From the NCBI GenBank assembly GCA_000711775.1, contig ARYC01019316.1, positions 24,064 through 88,063 of the forward strand: a DNA stretch of 64,000 nt, read 5' to 3'. The position numbers were made by a program, and so were the translations under genes. Below the pieces are notes generated by a model that ran no database searches, had not been told where the DNA came from, and worked only from the letters and a program-made list of their open reading frames with translations. Below, piece by piece: positions 50,561-61,155 of the stretch (position 1 is its first letter; the number at the start of each line of letters is the position of its first letter). The DNA is from Oxytricha trifallax. Its lineage: Eukaryota > Ciliophora > Spirotrichea > Sporadotrichida > Oxytrichidae.

Positions 50561-51421
50561 ATGAAATTTACGTTAAGAGACATGATGTACCCTGGCGAAC
50601 TATCAAACATGAATAAGAGTATAATGAAATCGACTTAGATATCTAAAAATAATGGAAATTTTGGAGTGAGTTTTGTAGAGAAAAACCGCATAAACACTTC
50701 TAAAGCTAAATAAATGATCAGCTTCTCTTAGTCCAATAGATTTTAAAACTATAAAAACAGGTAAGTTTCTGAAATATAAATCAATGAGTTGATCCGTTTC
50801 ATCTTTGAAAAGCGAATTATTTAGCAAAATAAAGTCAATCTCTGTTTTTATTCTTACATTAATGAATAACAACTAAGCCACAAATTTATAGTTAAAACCC
50901 ACAAATTTAATACGACTTTCCGGGGCTGTTTGACAAGACTGCAGTTATAACAGGGCAAAGTAATGCGTTTGGGTCATTTCAGAGATTCGATTACTACCCT
51001 CGAACTAATTGTAAGTTGACTTTTAAATGATAAAATCATTTCTTATGCATAAATTTTATTTAAATTCTTTTACAACACCGTAACTTATTCTTAAGATATA
51101 CTTATAAGGTTTAATTAATTATTTAATTCACATTTCTATAATTCAATTTAATATTGATTTATATTAACTTATAGATCACAAAAATCTGCCTTCTCCAGAT
51201 AAATACGAAATAAAGATTCAATTCACACCTCAGAAAAAATCCCGAGCTTATTCATTCGACTTAGCCAGAAATTTAATGTACAAAATGCATTTATAAGCCA
51301 TTGAGGATTAAGCTAAAAACCAATTTCCAGGCCCTGGTCAATATCAACCACCAAAAACATTTGGCAAGGATGGAGTTAAGTTTAGTATGAGACCTAATAC
51401 AGGATATGATTTAAGTAAGCT
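50561..51421 (+). CDS. Sperm-tail PG-rich-repeat gene, plus-strand segment block
   Basis: Starts MKFTLRDMMYPGELSNMNKS. Exons 50561-50760, 50892-51010 and 51175-51421 are separated by GT-AG introns of 131 and 164 nt whose removal gives one frame: NYKNSQNPQIQYDFPGLFDK and PRTNYHKNLPSPDKYEI. PG repeats include FPGLFDKTAV, LPSPDKYEI and FPGPGQYQPP. Such proteins (SHIPPO/ODF3/STPG class) bind or line ciliary microtubules. The block ends at AAGCT (51417-51421), which recurs at the start of the minus-strand block at 52023; joining there keeps the frame (GYDLSK/LTSLVKTPYSP). Confidence 0.75.
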
Positions 51422-51608
51422 AAATATTTTACTCGCAAAAAGATAATTAGTGATTGGAAATTTTCATCTTTTCAAAATATATAATTAGTATAAAGCTATT
51501 TATAGTTGAAATTCTCTGAAAAAGCCTAATTTAATAAATCTTTATTTACCCTTCTACATTTGTAAAAAGTTATTTACTACTTTCATTGAGTAGATTTAAG
51601 CATTGACG

Positions 51609-52023
51609 AACTTTTTCTTTTATCATATTCCCAACCAAAATAGAAAAGTTATGGCTTATGCCAACCATAATCGCTAGGTAGTTCATAATTTCCAGGCCCT
51701 GGATACTCCACATTTCTATATAGTTTATCGTTTAAAGCCTTTCTCTCATCTTTACTAAATTTGGTGTGGCCAAGTGATTCGTAGAGCGAATATATGTTTT
51801 CGTATAAGTTAATCTTTGTAGTGTAATTTCCTGGACCCTGTGTTCCATTTTTAAAAGCAAATAGAAAAGTGATTAAGATGTGGCATTTTGCAAATATTAT
51901 TATTAGAATAAATTGGGTCATTAAATGTAACCTAAAAACTTCGAACTTACTAGGAATTTTAAATCTATCTTTGGTTTTAGAAAAAGAAGGTGAATATGGA
52001 GTTTTAACTAAGGAAGTAAGCTT
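51609..52023 (-). CDS. Sperm-tail PG-rich-repeat gene, inverted segment block
   Basis: On the minus strand from 52023: KLTSLVKTPYSPSFSKTKDR and FKIPSK, then an AT-rich interruption (about 51955-51865), then NGTQGPGNYTTKINLYENIY, a charged stretch (HTKFSKDERKALNDKLYRN), YPGPGNYELPSDYGWHKP and a basic end to UGA near 51610. The GPGNY repeats match those of the plus-strand block, and the order and orientation require an inversion to make the macronuclear gene. Confidence 0.75.
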
Positions 52024-52025
52024 CA

Positions 52026-52090
52026 CAGAGTTTTATGTTCCAATTAAGTCAGGCTACACGTACTACCCTGGCCCAGGAAATTACTTCTAT
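52026..52090 (+). CDS. Sperm-tail PG-rich-repeat gene, small plus-strand segment
   Basis: Immediately next to the start of the inverted block, the plus strand encodes EFYVPIKSGYTYYPGPGNYF, another PG repeat. It probably is a separate macronuclear-destined segment of the same gene. Its pointers could not be fixed. Confidence 0.55.
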
Positions 52091-52119
52091 TTGCTCAACA
52101 AGACTATAGTTTATTAAAA

Positions 52120-53342
52120 TTTCTAGCAAATTATTGCTTACTTAAATCATTTAGTATTGATCTTTTAATAAAACATAGGAGATAAATGTGAATACATATT
52201 GATAAAATCAAATCAATCTTAATATTAAAATTGAATCAATTGTATTCACTTTGGAAGCTTAGGTTAAATCCAAATATGATTCTATTGATGTACTGTTTGG
52301 TTCAAATCTATCAATTCCTAATACTAAATAAGTTTACTTCATATAATTTCTGATACCAATTTTAAACTTCAATTCTTCCATTCTCGCTTTCTTATCAAAT
52401 TCCTATATCGAAACCTAACTAATTTCATATTTTACTTACAAATTATGATTAAGTCTTAGAAAATTGTTAATTCATGCTAATGCTTTCATATTAATAGCTT
52501 CCTAATTAATAATAATTCGATTTTAAGTAATCTTTAAATTATTTCGCTTAAATTTTTTGACTTATAATTTTACCTAAATTTTCTGAATTTATAATAGTTT
52601 AAGCCTTATTTGGAGAGGTTTGATCCATGCTCACTTAATAAGGCTGTTCAAGATGAAAATTATGCTTTGTATTAAGCAGTGTTACTTCTCTCTAATCAAA
52701 ATTAAGCTTTAGATCCTTGGCGTAACTGATTTTTATCTAAAGGTTATATTAGGAAAATTATTATATAATTGCTGAGACTGAGATTCAGAGCTTGATTATC
52801 CTAAATTTGAAGAGTTTTTCACTAAGATACATGAGGCTTTTTTATTTACAGAAAACTAAGTATAACCTAAGATAGTTTTAGGAGTGCTCTCTAATCTATA
52901 AATAATAACTTAAGAGAGATCTTTTATTGTCTCTGTTTTCAAATCTAGACTGGTTCTCTTCAAATATAACTCTCTTTTAGTCTTCTTAACTAAATCTGTT
53001 ATCAAAGTATCAAGCAATTGAACATATGACGATTTTTTCTCTGTTTTGAGATCGTTTACCCACCCTCCAATTTAAAAATTACGATTCTATAATAATTTTA
53101 TAAAATAGTGATAATTGCTTACTTCTAATATACTGGATATGATTTCTAAATTATTCTTAATTGATTTTAAGCTAATCCAAATTATCAATTGCTTAGAAAA
53201 TACTCCTTGTTGTGCTTTAATTTTCACTTTAAAAATTACCCAATGTTTAGTAAGTTTTCTTAAGGTCTTTGAATATATTTTTGTTTTTATTAGGTTTTAA
53301 CTATCATAACTATTTGTTACTGCCATATTATCTTATAGTTAT
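52120..53342 (+). other. Weakly coding-like AT-rich stretch
   Basis: A plus-strand patch at 52615-52760 (ERFDPCSLNKAVQDENYALY, then QAVLLLSNQNQALDPW) looks coding. The rest is AT-rich with no clear feature. The patch might be a segment of a neighbouring gene. It is not recognised. Confidence 0.25.
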
Positions 53343-53659
53343 TATTATTAAAATAGATTTGAAATGGAAATTTTATAGGAATGTAATAAAACATTTTAAA
53401 TTAATAATTATAACTGGCATTAATTTGTTAATCTCTTAATTATAATTTGATTCAGTGCACTTTTAATTTTAAATATAATAATAAATAATTATGACCAAAT
53501 TATACATTGTACATTGTACAGTTTGGAAATTAGTTTTTTTTTATTAGGGCGTACTTTAGAATTGTACATTGTACATTGTACAGTTTCAGAATTAGTTTTT
53601 TTTGAGATAGATTGTAAAGATTTAAAGTAAGTGAATTAGTTTAATTAAATATATAATAA
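53343..53659 (+). repeat. Left inverted repeat of Rep element, with iteron-like repeats
   Basis: It contains two direct units, TACATTGTACATTGTACAGT followed by TTGGAAATTAG or TTCAGAATTAG and a T run, at about 53503-53540 and 53569-53605. TGTACA is its own reverse complement. Paired with 55172-55490. Confidence 0.9.
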
Positions 53660-53692
53660 CAATTTAATTGCTGTTAGAATTCAGATAAGTAC

Positions 53693-55142
53693 TCAAAAAC
53701 TATCATTTCCTTTAGAATCATCTTACAGCTGTTGACTCTGCTTACTTTCTTGTTCTGCCTGGTGTGCACTCTCTATAATTGTCTCCTCGTCCTATAGTAA
53801 CAAAAAGTCCCCATCTTCCTCCAATCTCCTCTTAAAGTACAATGCCAGCTCCACCTCGTTAAAGGGGAACTTCTCATCAGATCTGAGCATCTACTCGGTA
53901 AACTCCACTTTCAGCATCCTGGTCTCAAATGACTTTCTATCTAGAGCGCTCATATTGTCAAACGGTAGTTGATTAGAAATAGCTATCACTTGGCACTTTT
54001 GAAATCTGATTACGGGATTTTGGTATTTAAGGTTGACTGGGTACCCCTCACCCTCAAAGAATTTCTTGAAATCATCAATCCTTTCCCCGCTTTAGAATAA
54101 GTCTCTCTTAATCACATCCATAATCACGATCTAAGGTTCAGAGTGCGGCTTGCTGGAATCGATACAGAATGTCTTGTTCAATATTTTGAAGTCTTCCGTG
54201 ATAAAGATCTTTCTTAGGAGCTTTGCTATTGTAGTCTTCCCTGTGTTGGGTTCTCCATATAGCCATACGACATTTACTTTATCTGGGCATTTTCTAAAGA
54301 TAACTTTTTAGATCTTGTCGATAGCATCAAAGTACAGCATTTCTTCAAGATTACTGTTGCTGAGTTGAGTTAAGTGTGGTGACCTGGTGTCAGATCTCTC
54401 CAAAAAGTTAGCGAGAGATTACAACTTAGTAAATTATGGCTCTAGCCTGGGGAGAACTTTCCATTCGTAACCCTAGAGAATGACCAACTTTTTGTGATTC
54501 TGTATTATCAATTCGCAGACATCATCGTTATCCTAATACATTCTGTACATATCTTGAACCCCGCTTATCTTTTTGGCCCTGGAAAGCTGCTTAAAAGTAT
54601 TAGTGATGCTACTCGAAGACTCTGACGATGCATTTGAAGAGCACCTTCTACTTCCTTAATTTGCTGACTAAACATTTGCGAATGCCTGGAAGTCTTAGAA
54701 ATAGCCTGGATCACCACATTGAAGTTTTAATTATTCATTATTAGCAAACAGTCTCCTAAGTTTAACCTTGCCCATAAGCGAATAAGTAAATTAGAGCTTG
54801 TTCAATTTCTTGTACCCAAGGTAATCTGTTCCGGTAAAGTAATTCTTGCAGAGGCCCAGTCCATCTTTCTTGCACTGTATTAGTAAGTACTACCTTGCAG
54901 GTTATGTGACCGCACAGCGGAAGATAAGTGAATGGCAAAACCGCGGAGTCAACTTGGACATCTCATCCTCTACGTATCGGTGAACCTGCTGCTCGTCCTC
55001 AGTGTTGATCTCAAAAACAAACATGTGCCGTTCGTTAGTTTTCATCTCCTCCTATTTTGAATCTAATTTCTCCATCGCTCTCGTAATCTTATTTTGTTCT
55101 AAGGCATTCGAGAATCTTTTTTTTTAAACCTCTCTGTGCCAT
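53693..55142 (-). CDS. Rep-like replication initiator with SF3 helicase domain
   Basis: The main frame runs from ATG 55075 (MEKLDSKQEEMKTNERHM) to UGA 53695-53693, 460 residues. An upstream ATG at 55142 (MAQRGLKK) is in frame only if a run of nine A near 55122 is one base shorter, so the true start is uncertain. Helicase motifs: Walker A WLYGEPNTGKTTIAKLL (about 271-287), Walker B IVIMDVIKRDLF (Asp about 320), motif C VIAISNQLPFDNM (about 362-374). This set and order are typical of SF3 helicases in Rep proteins of small circular DNA replicons. The N-terminal part starts MFVFEINTEDEQQ, like motif I of HUH Rep domains, but I see no clear HxH/HxQ motif; YLGYKKLNK could hold a catalytic Tyr. A serine-rich linker lies between. 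It would unwind or nick the element's own DNA. Confidence 0.75.
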
Positions 55143-55171
55143 CCAATTAAGTATTTAAACCATTACTATAT

Positions 55172-55490
55172 TTATTATATATTTAATTAAACTAATTCAC
55201 TTACTTTAAATCTGTAAAATCTATCTCAAAAAAAAACTAATTCTGAAACTGTACAATGTACAATGTACAATTCTAAAGTACGCCCTAATAAAAGAAAAAC
55301 TAATTTCCAAACTGTACAATGTACAATGTATAATTTGGTCATAATTATTTATTATTATATTTAAAATTAAAAGTGCACTGAATCAAATTATAATTAAGAG
55401 ATTAACAAATTAGTGCCAGTTATAATTATTAATTTAAAATGTTTTATTGCATTCCTATAAAATTTCCATTTCAAATCTATTTTAATAATA
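55172..55490 (-). repeat. Right inverted repeat of Rep element, with iteron-like repeats
   Basis: Near-perfect reverse complement of 53343-53659, including both TGTACA-bearing units (about 55244-55272 and 55312-55332). One unit differs by a single base in both arms (TTATACATTG against TTGTACATTG). Confidence 0.9.
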
Positions 55491-57865
55491 TTAAGTTTAA
55501 TTTTTTAGACGAATGGAACTTCGTAGAGCTGGTTCGTGGAGTGTATAGTTACGTTCTTAATTTCAAATGATTTTTATTTATACTCTCAATTTATTATTAA
55601 TAGTAGCCACTTTAAAATCATACCCCACTTAAAGTTTGGCTTTTTCTATTTCTATAATTCCCAATTATTCAAATAATTTTCTCTATACTATTTATAAGAA
55701 TTTATTTTATGTTATTTCAGCGTTGCTAGTATGAAATTTACTGAATTAACCCTTATTAGAACCCTGAAAATTAGGGTTATATAGATATCTCAATGTGAAA
55801 TTATGCTGTATTATTTTTTTATTTCGTTTTCATTGCATTTCAAAATGCTAATTTACATCCAAATTGTTTAAGGATGAACTATTTTAATTTTAAGGAGTCT
55901 TATTTCTTTTATCAAGGAATATTTCAGAAAATTTGGCATCCCTCATGGAAAAATTTGCTATTTATAGTTCTCTTTTTCTATGTAATTTATAGGCTTGAGT
56001 TAAAGGCAAATCTCCCTTATCTAATTATTTAACATAAGAGAATTGTTTATTAGTAGTTGTACCAAATGGATTTTATAGATTACAAATATTTTAATTATTA
56101 AATTACATTGAGGATGATTTGCTATGTGTTTATTATTATTGAAATAGAATATTATTTGAATGCAATTTTTTCTCAGTCTCTTGTTTAAGCTTTTAATTTT
56201 CTATATTTTTCTCATAAATTAAGGCTTTACATTATTCCTTACAAATGCTAAATTAGTCTTAGCTGTGACTCTTCATAATTTGATTTTCTAAAATTAGATA
56301 ATGTTAAGATTATTCAGTTCAAGTTATAATCAATTTTAGCTTAGGAATCAGTTAAAATAGAGAAAAAAATCGTGAATATACAAATGCTTAAATAAAAAGA
56401 AATATACAATATTCTCACTTAAATTTATTTTTCTAGTATATAATATAAAAAGTTAGATTGAAAATTAAAGAATATGTATACTATAATGAATAGAATTATA
56501 AAAACTTATTTATTTTTGCTCTTTGATCAATTTTTTTATACTGAAAATTTTAAAGAATAAATTTAATTATGTTTATCTTATGTGAATTATAAAAATGAAG
56601 TTTGACTTTAATTTATGTTAAGTTTAATTTATTTAAATGTAAAAATATGAATTATTTTCAAATAATTAACTAATAAAAGTAATCTTTAAAATTAAAAATT
56701 TCTATGTATAAAATTAATTATTTCCCTAAAATATAAATCAGTGAATACATTACATTTTATATAAACAAAAAAGTAATTTTTATTAAAAACAATTTACAGT
56801 ATAATTATATATTATAAATATAATTGAAGTGGGCGCATGTATTAAAAATAAAAATTATTTACCACTTGCGCCCATTTTAAATATAATTAAATATAAAACT
56901 AGTAAATTTATTAATAATAATTATAATAATGTTTTTAAAATGATTTATTTATAATATTTATTATTTATAGAAATTTTACATTCACTATCTTTTATTTTTT
57001 TGACTAAATAAATCTAAAAATGTTTAAAAATAACTTACAGTTATTATCAAATCCAAAAGTAAAATGAACTTACCTCAAATCTTTACATATTTATTGACGT
57101 TTAGATCTAGATATAAATCTCCCTCAATAAATCCCTACTTTTTAAAAAAACTTTACTATAGCTATTATTTTAAGTCTTCATCTTTTTTATCTCATTTCTT
57201 TAATGGGTCTACTTATCATTCCACATATTTAATCGAGGTGTTTGTTAGTTATGGTTTGTATATTTGATATTTTCAAAGGACTTGAATCAATTTTGCATAT
57301 TCTATAGAGTCTATTTAAATCCAATTCATGTTTGTAACTTTTTGAGTTTGTAGCTTAACGAGGATTTACTATGTTATAAGGGGAAGTCGCTAAGGTAATT
57401 CTGCTCATTTTAATTTTATTAATAAAATTTAAGATTTAATTTTATCATTGTCAATTTACTTTATAAAATTAAATAGCATCATTTAAATGCCAAAATCTTA
57501 TATTATTATGATTTGGTAGTAAATCTTTTGAAGAAAGTTACTTAATAAAATTAAAATAGTAAAATATATAAAATCTTAAACAAATAATATTTTTAATGTC
57601 TAAAGCCCCTGTTCTAGGAGTTTAAGAGCTTAAATTCTTTAATAAAAAAAGGTGATCTAGAACTGCAACAAACTTTGATTTCTTGTAAAATTATAGAACA
57701 AACACAAATCATCTACCTTAACAATATCATTTGAAGCAAAATTCTAATTAATATGGCTTTTCTACTTTCAGATGATTATTTAAATAATTATAATTTAGTG
57801 AGTTGTGTTATGTCATGATTTAGTTTATAATTATACTTCAGATAGAACAATAATTCAGGACTAGA
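55491..57865. other. AT-rich stretch with one GC-rich hairpin
   Basis: No supported gene. At 56830-56876 TGGGCGCA and TGCGCCCA face each other across about 30 AT-rich bases within weakly inverted flanks, a possible small foldback element. Confidence 0.45.
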
Positions 57866-58610
57866 CAGAAATTTCTTGCAATAATTTCAAACAATGACAG
57901 CAAGAGCATTAAACCTATAGCCTAAGGTATGATTAAAAATAAGAAATGCACTTCAAATGCCATCTTACAAAGCCCAGTCAGAGAGTTACAATCAATTTTG
58001 AAATAAAAATAGTAGAAGAATTTGGGTTATAGAATGGCAATGATTTCTAATTATTTAGATCTGCTTAAAAATTTTAGAAGTTACGCAAAGCGCTAGAAAT
58101 ACTTAAGAGAATACAAATAATTAAAGGACTTTCGATTCTAATTTAGCAGAAGTTGAAAAGTTTCAAGATTTAATTGCTATGAAAAGACTAACTTAAATGG
58201 GTGTAAATTTACAGCAAGCTTCTAAGGTAAAATATAGAGAAAGCACAATAGGATAATAGCTTAAAATATAAAATTAATAAATTGTTAAAGATAAAATTAT
58301 CCAAAAGAAGCTTACTTTTAAATTATTAAATCAGCATGGTTTGAATCAAGAAGAGTAAAATAACTCCTTTACATCGAATTAAAGTTCGTCTCAGACAGAG
58401 AATTAAATCGCCAAAAAGTAAAAAATTTACAAATTTTAGTCATATGAGAAGATAAAGTATTATGGTGTGCTAAAATGAGTTGATTTAGAATAATATTGGA
58501 TGTTCAAAAAGTTCTAATATTTCTTCAAGTGCACAATCACCGAAAAAGGTTTTGATAAGCAAAAGGTCTTAAGATTAGCATTAAAAATTCAAATCCATCT
58601 TAAATACAAT
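57866..58610 (+). CDS. Uncharacterised charged/helical protein pieces left of TBE copy 2
   Basis: A first frame (SKSIKPIAQGMIKNKKCTSN ... LREYKQLKDFRFQFSRS) is followed by a second (FDSNLAEVEKFQDLIAMKRL ... YEKIKYYGVLK) ending at UGA 58476-58478. The second frame then continues open (VDLEQYWMFKKFQYFFKC) up to the TBE at 58611. Q, K and S dominate and helices are likely. The gene is not recognised. If the TBE and one AAT are removed, the frame goes on to 62921. Confidence 0.45.
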
Positions 58611-58725
58611 CAAAACCCCAAAACCCTTTCAGTAGTTTGATTGAGTTTTTGATTGATAAAAGTAGACTATTAGTGCATACTTTATTAGGGTTTTAATAGG
58701 GTTTATGTAGGGGTTTAATGTTTAA
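58611..58725 (+). repeat. TBE copy 2 left terminal inverted repeat (115 bp)
   Basis: Identical to the reverse complement of 62624-62738; it starts with C4A4 repeats. Confidence 0.95.
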
Positions 58726-58748
58726 ATATTAGTATTTTAAGTGAGTAT

Positions 58749-59942
58749 ATGCGAGGTTTGGGGTCAGTTTATGACAGTGAGTATATAGATTTATTGTTTA
58801 AGTTGCGATATGGATGTGATGAATATAGTGAATAACTCAAGCCTGTTCTGAATTATACGTCTATAGCAAGGCTACTCCATAAATCTCCAGCAACTGTGAG
58901 GTCTCACTGTCTATTAGCATTGAATTTAAAGAGATAGCAGCTTAATTCTAAGCCTAAAAGACCTCGAAAATTTTAGCAGCATCATATTGACTATCTTATT
59001 AATGATAAGACTCTTAAATACTGGGCTCATTTCTCTCTAGCCTAGAGGGCTGTGATGTTTCATCGCCAATTTCCTGAGCTTCACATATCTGCATAATCGA
59101 TAGCTAACATATATAAAAATAACGGAATATCTTACAAGACAGTCAATCGCATTAAGAGAGTGATTGACTTTAATGTTCCATTTTATAAGGATAATTTAAA
59201 TTATATATTCGATTAAATGCAGAGGGCTTTTACTAATAATATTAAGTTCATACACGCTGATGAGGCAGTATTCACGTTTAATACCTTCATATCAAAGTCT
59301 TGGTATAAAAGATATAGCAACATTGAAGTATATGATTAAAAGGTTAAGGTTTAAACTCATGCAATTCTTGGTGGAATAAGCGAAGATAATGGCCTCGAGA
59401 CTTATGTTATCCACCCTCGCTCAATAAAGACCGAATAATACATAAAGTTCTTATAATAACTCAGAGATAAGTACGCCGACTAAAAGATTATTCTGTTTGC
59501 AGATAACTTATCTGTCCATAAAACTAAAGACACAAGGAAGGAATATGAAAGGCTAAACATAACACCTGTATTTAATGTTCCCTACAGTCCTCAGTTCAAT
59601 GGTATTGAATTATATTGGGGGTTATTGAAAGGTCATTATAAGAAATTGCTACTCTATCACTTGATGCACTACTTAAAGATAGATACAGTAGATTTTATTA
59701 GAGTGCTGCTAAGAGAGTCAGCGATGATAAAGCTAAAGTATGCGCAAGAGAAGAGAGATTTTGTGTATATAAATAAGTTTTAGTATAAACGAATGAATAA
59801 GTTCACATATTAAATTTTACCGTAAAAGGATTTGGCTTCTCTTTCTTTTCTTCCTCTTAAGGCTTGCTTGGGCCTATGTTTCTTCTCTTAGTGCCAGCTC
59901 CCGCATCTATGTTCATCTCTTCTGGCTTTTATAAATCTTTGA
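58749..59942 (+). CDS. TBE 42-kD transposase (IS630/Tc1-type DDE), intact frame
   Basis: Starts MRGLGSVYDSEYIDLLFKLR and is open to UGA 59940-59942 (397 codons). The N-terminal half holds SIARLLHKSPATVRSHCL, a likely helix-turn-helix. Catalytic residues: Asp171 in FIHADEAVFTFNT, Asp252 in ILFADNLSVHKT and Glu287 in PYSPQFNGIELYW, with exactly 34 residues between the last two (DD34E). The 3' end overlaps the convergent 22-kD gene by about 140 bp, unless the protein ends earlier through a lesion in this copy. It would cut and join TBE ends during elimination or transposition. Confidence 0.9.
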
Positions 59943-60590
59943 AGAGCCTCTTACTCAATTCATGTTTTACTTGAGACTTTCTCTCTCTGTTTAATTTGCT
60001 GCGCTCTTTCATCAAGTATATAGCAGTACCAGGTTTTTCTATAAAGTTAGAAGACTAAGCTTACTTGAAATGAAAGGATGCTTTTGAAGTTCCTACAGCC
60101 AGGTGTCACTTATTTTAATACCTTGCTTCTCTTTTTCTTCAGGAGATGCTGTAGAGTTTCTTATGAGCTTCTTAAATAACTTCATTTAAGTACTCAGGTT
60201 TCAGAGTTGCAAGAACACCAAAGAAGAAGTTTCTCACTGGCAACTTATTAGAGAGCTGTAGCTTTGATGGAAGGTAGAGAGCTACGTCCGGATCACTCAT
60301 AGCATCGTCATATAGGTTTGTCACTGAAATTTCAGGGTAGTTAGGTATCTCGATCATTCTGATTTCATTAGACTTAAAAGCTTTTTTCTCTTCACTTAAC
60401 AATGCTTTTAAGAATGAAATTCTTGTTCCTCCTGTGTTGGCAAGAACAATCCAACTATGGTTAATAAGTAAGTTATAAGTGAAAACTAACCTTGCTATAC
60501 CAAGTATCTGTAAAGATCTTCCTTACTTCTGAATTTTCCTATTAAATCTTGAGATTAAATTCTCTTCATTGCATCATTCATAGACTCCAT
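59803..60590 (-). pseudogene. TBE 22-kD gene with two probable mini-introns, frameshifted
   Basis: Starts MESMNDAMKRIQSQDLIGKF at 60590 and stops at UGA 59805-59803. A 36-nt GT-AG stretch (GTTAGTTTTC...CATAG) before VGLFLP and a 26-nt one (60064-60039, GTAAGCTTAG...TTATAG) before KKPGTAIYLMKERS match copy 1 in place and length; the second must be removed to keep the frame. Remaining one-base shifts lie after VGLFLPT and at AHKKLYSIS. Conserved end NIDAGAGTKRRNIGPSKP. Function unknown. Confidence 0.75.
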
Positions 60591-61155
60591 CTTGCTTCCA
60601 GTTTCTATAAATGTTAATGAAAATTAAAATTATGGATATCCATTCTAAACTTACTAAAATTTTTCTACTAAATAGGGAGATCCACTTGGAGGTCAACCTG
60701 AATCAGATAAATAGATAAAGATGGAGGAACTTTCTCCAAGTTTCAAAGTTTGACTTCCATTTTTATCAAACTTTCTCCATTAAATTGCTCCTAATAATAA
60801 TTAATTTAATTAAGTGGTGCTCCTAATTTATATAAAACTTAATTAGGAGGTTAAATTAAAGTTCAAAACCGTATTAGGTGGTGCATTAAAAAAATTAAAT
60901 TTTAAAACTTCCCCTCCTAAATTTACGAGAACATATTTAGGAGCACCACCTAACTCCCCAAAACACATTTAGGTGCATTTTAATGTATAAAATGGATGAA
61001 ATAATATATAAATTATCTCAAAATTATAGAAGTATAAAACTAATGTCTTTCAATCTGTTCCCATTAAACCTCTCTAAATCTTTGAGGATATGCTCTTACT
61101 TGTATATAAAGGTAGAATTTAAACAGCTTATATAATTGTTAATAGTATTTATAAA

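Larger units (their letters stand above)
53343..55490 (-). mobile_element. Element with long inverted repeats encoding a Rep-like SF3 helicase
   Basis: A 2148-bp unit bounded by nearly perfect ~317-bp terminal inverted repeats (53343-53659 and 55172-55490), with a single gene filling the interior on the minus strand. The gene is less AT-rich than its surroundings and has a Rep-type superfamily 3 helicase domain. The inverted repeats hold direct repeats with the palindromic word TGTACA. No DDE transposase, reverse transcriptase or RepHel helicase is present, so it does not fit the TBE, LINE or Helitron classes. It may be a linear replicon or a transposon moved by a Rep protein. A target duplication could not be fixed. 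Confidence 0.8.

Noticed and set aside
53693-55142. Helitron or TBE relative as identity of the Rep element
   Set aside because: Helitrons carry an SF1 helicase and lack long inverted repeats; TBEs carry a DDE transposase. Neither fits the SF3 motifs seen.
57064-57267. 67-codon plus-strand frame
   Set aside because: Low-complexity F/Y/S-rich translation of AT-rich DNA, with no homology or neighbouring coding signal.
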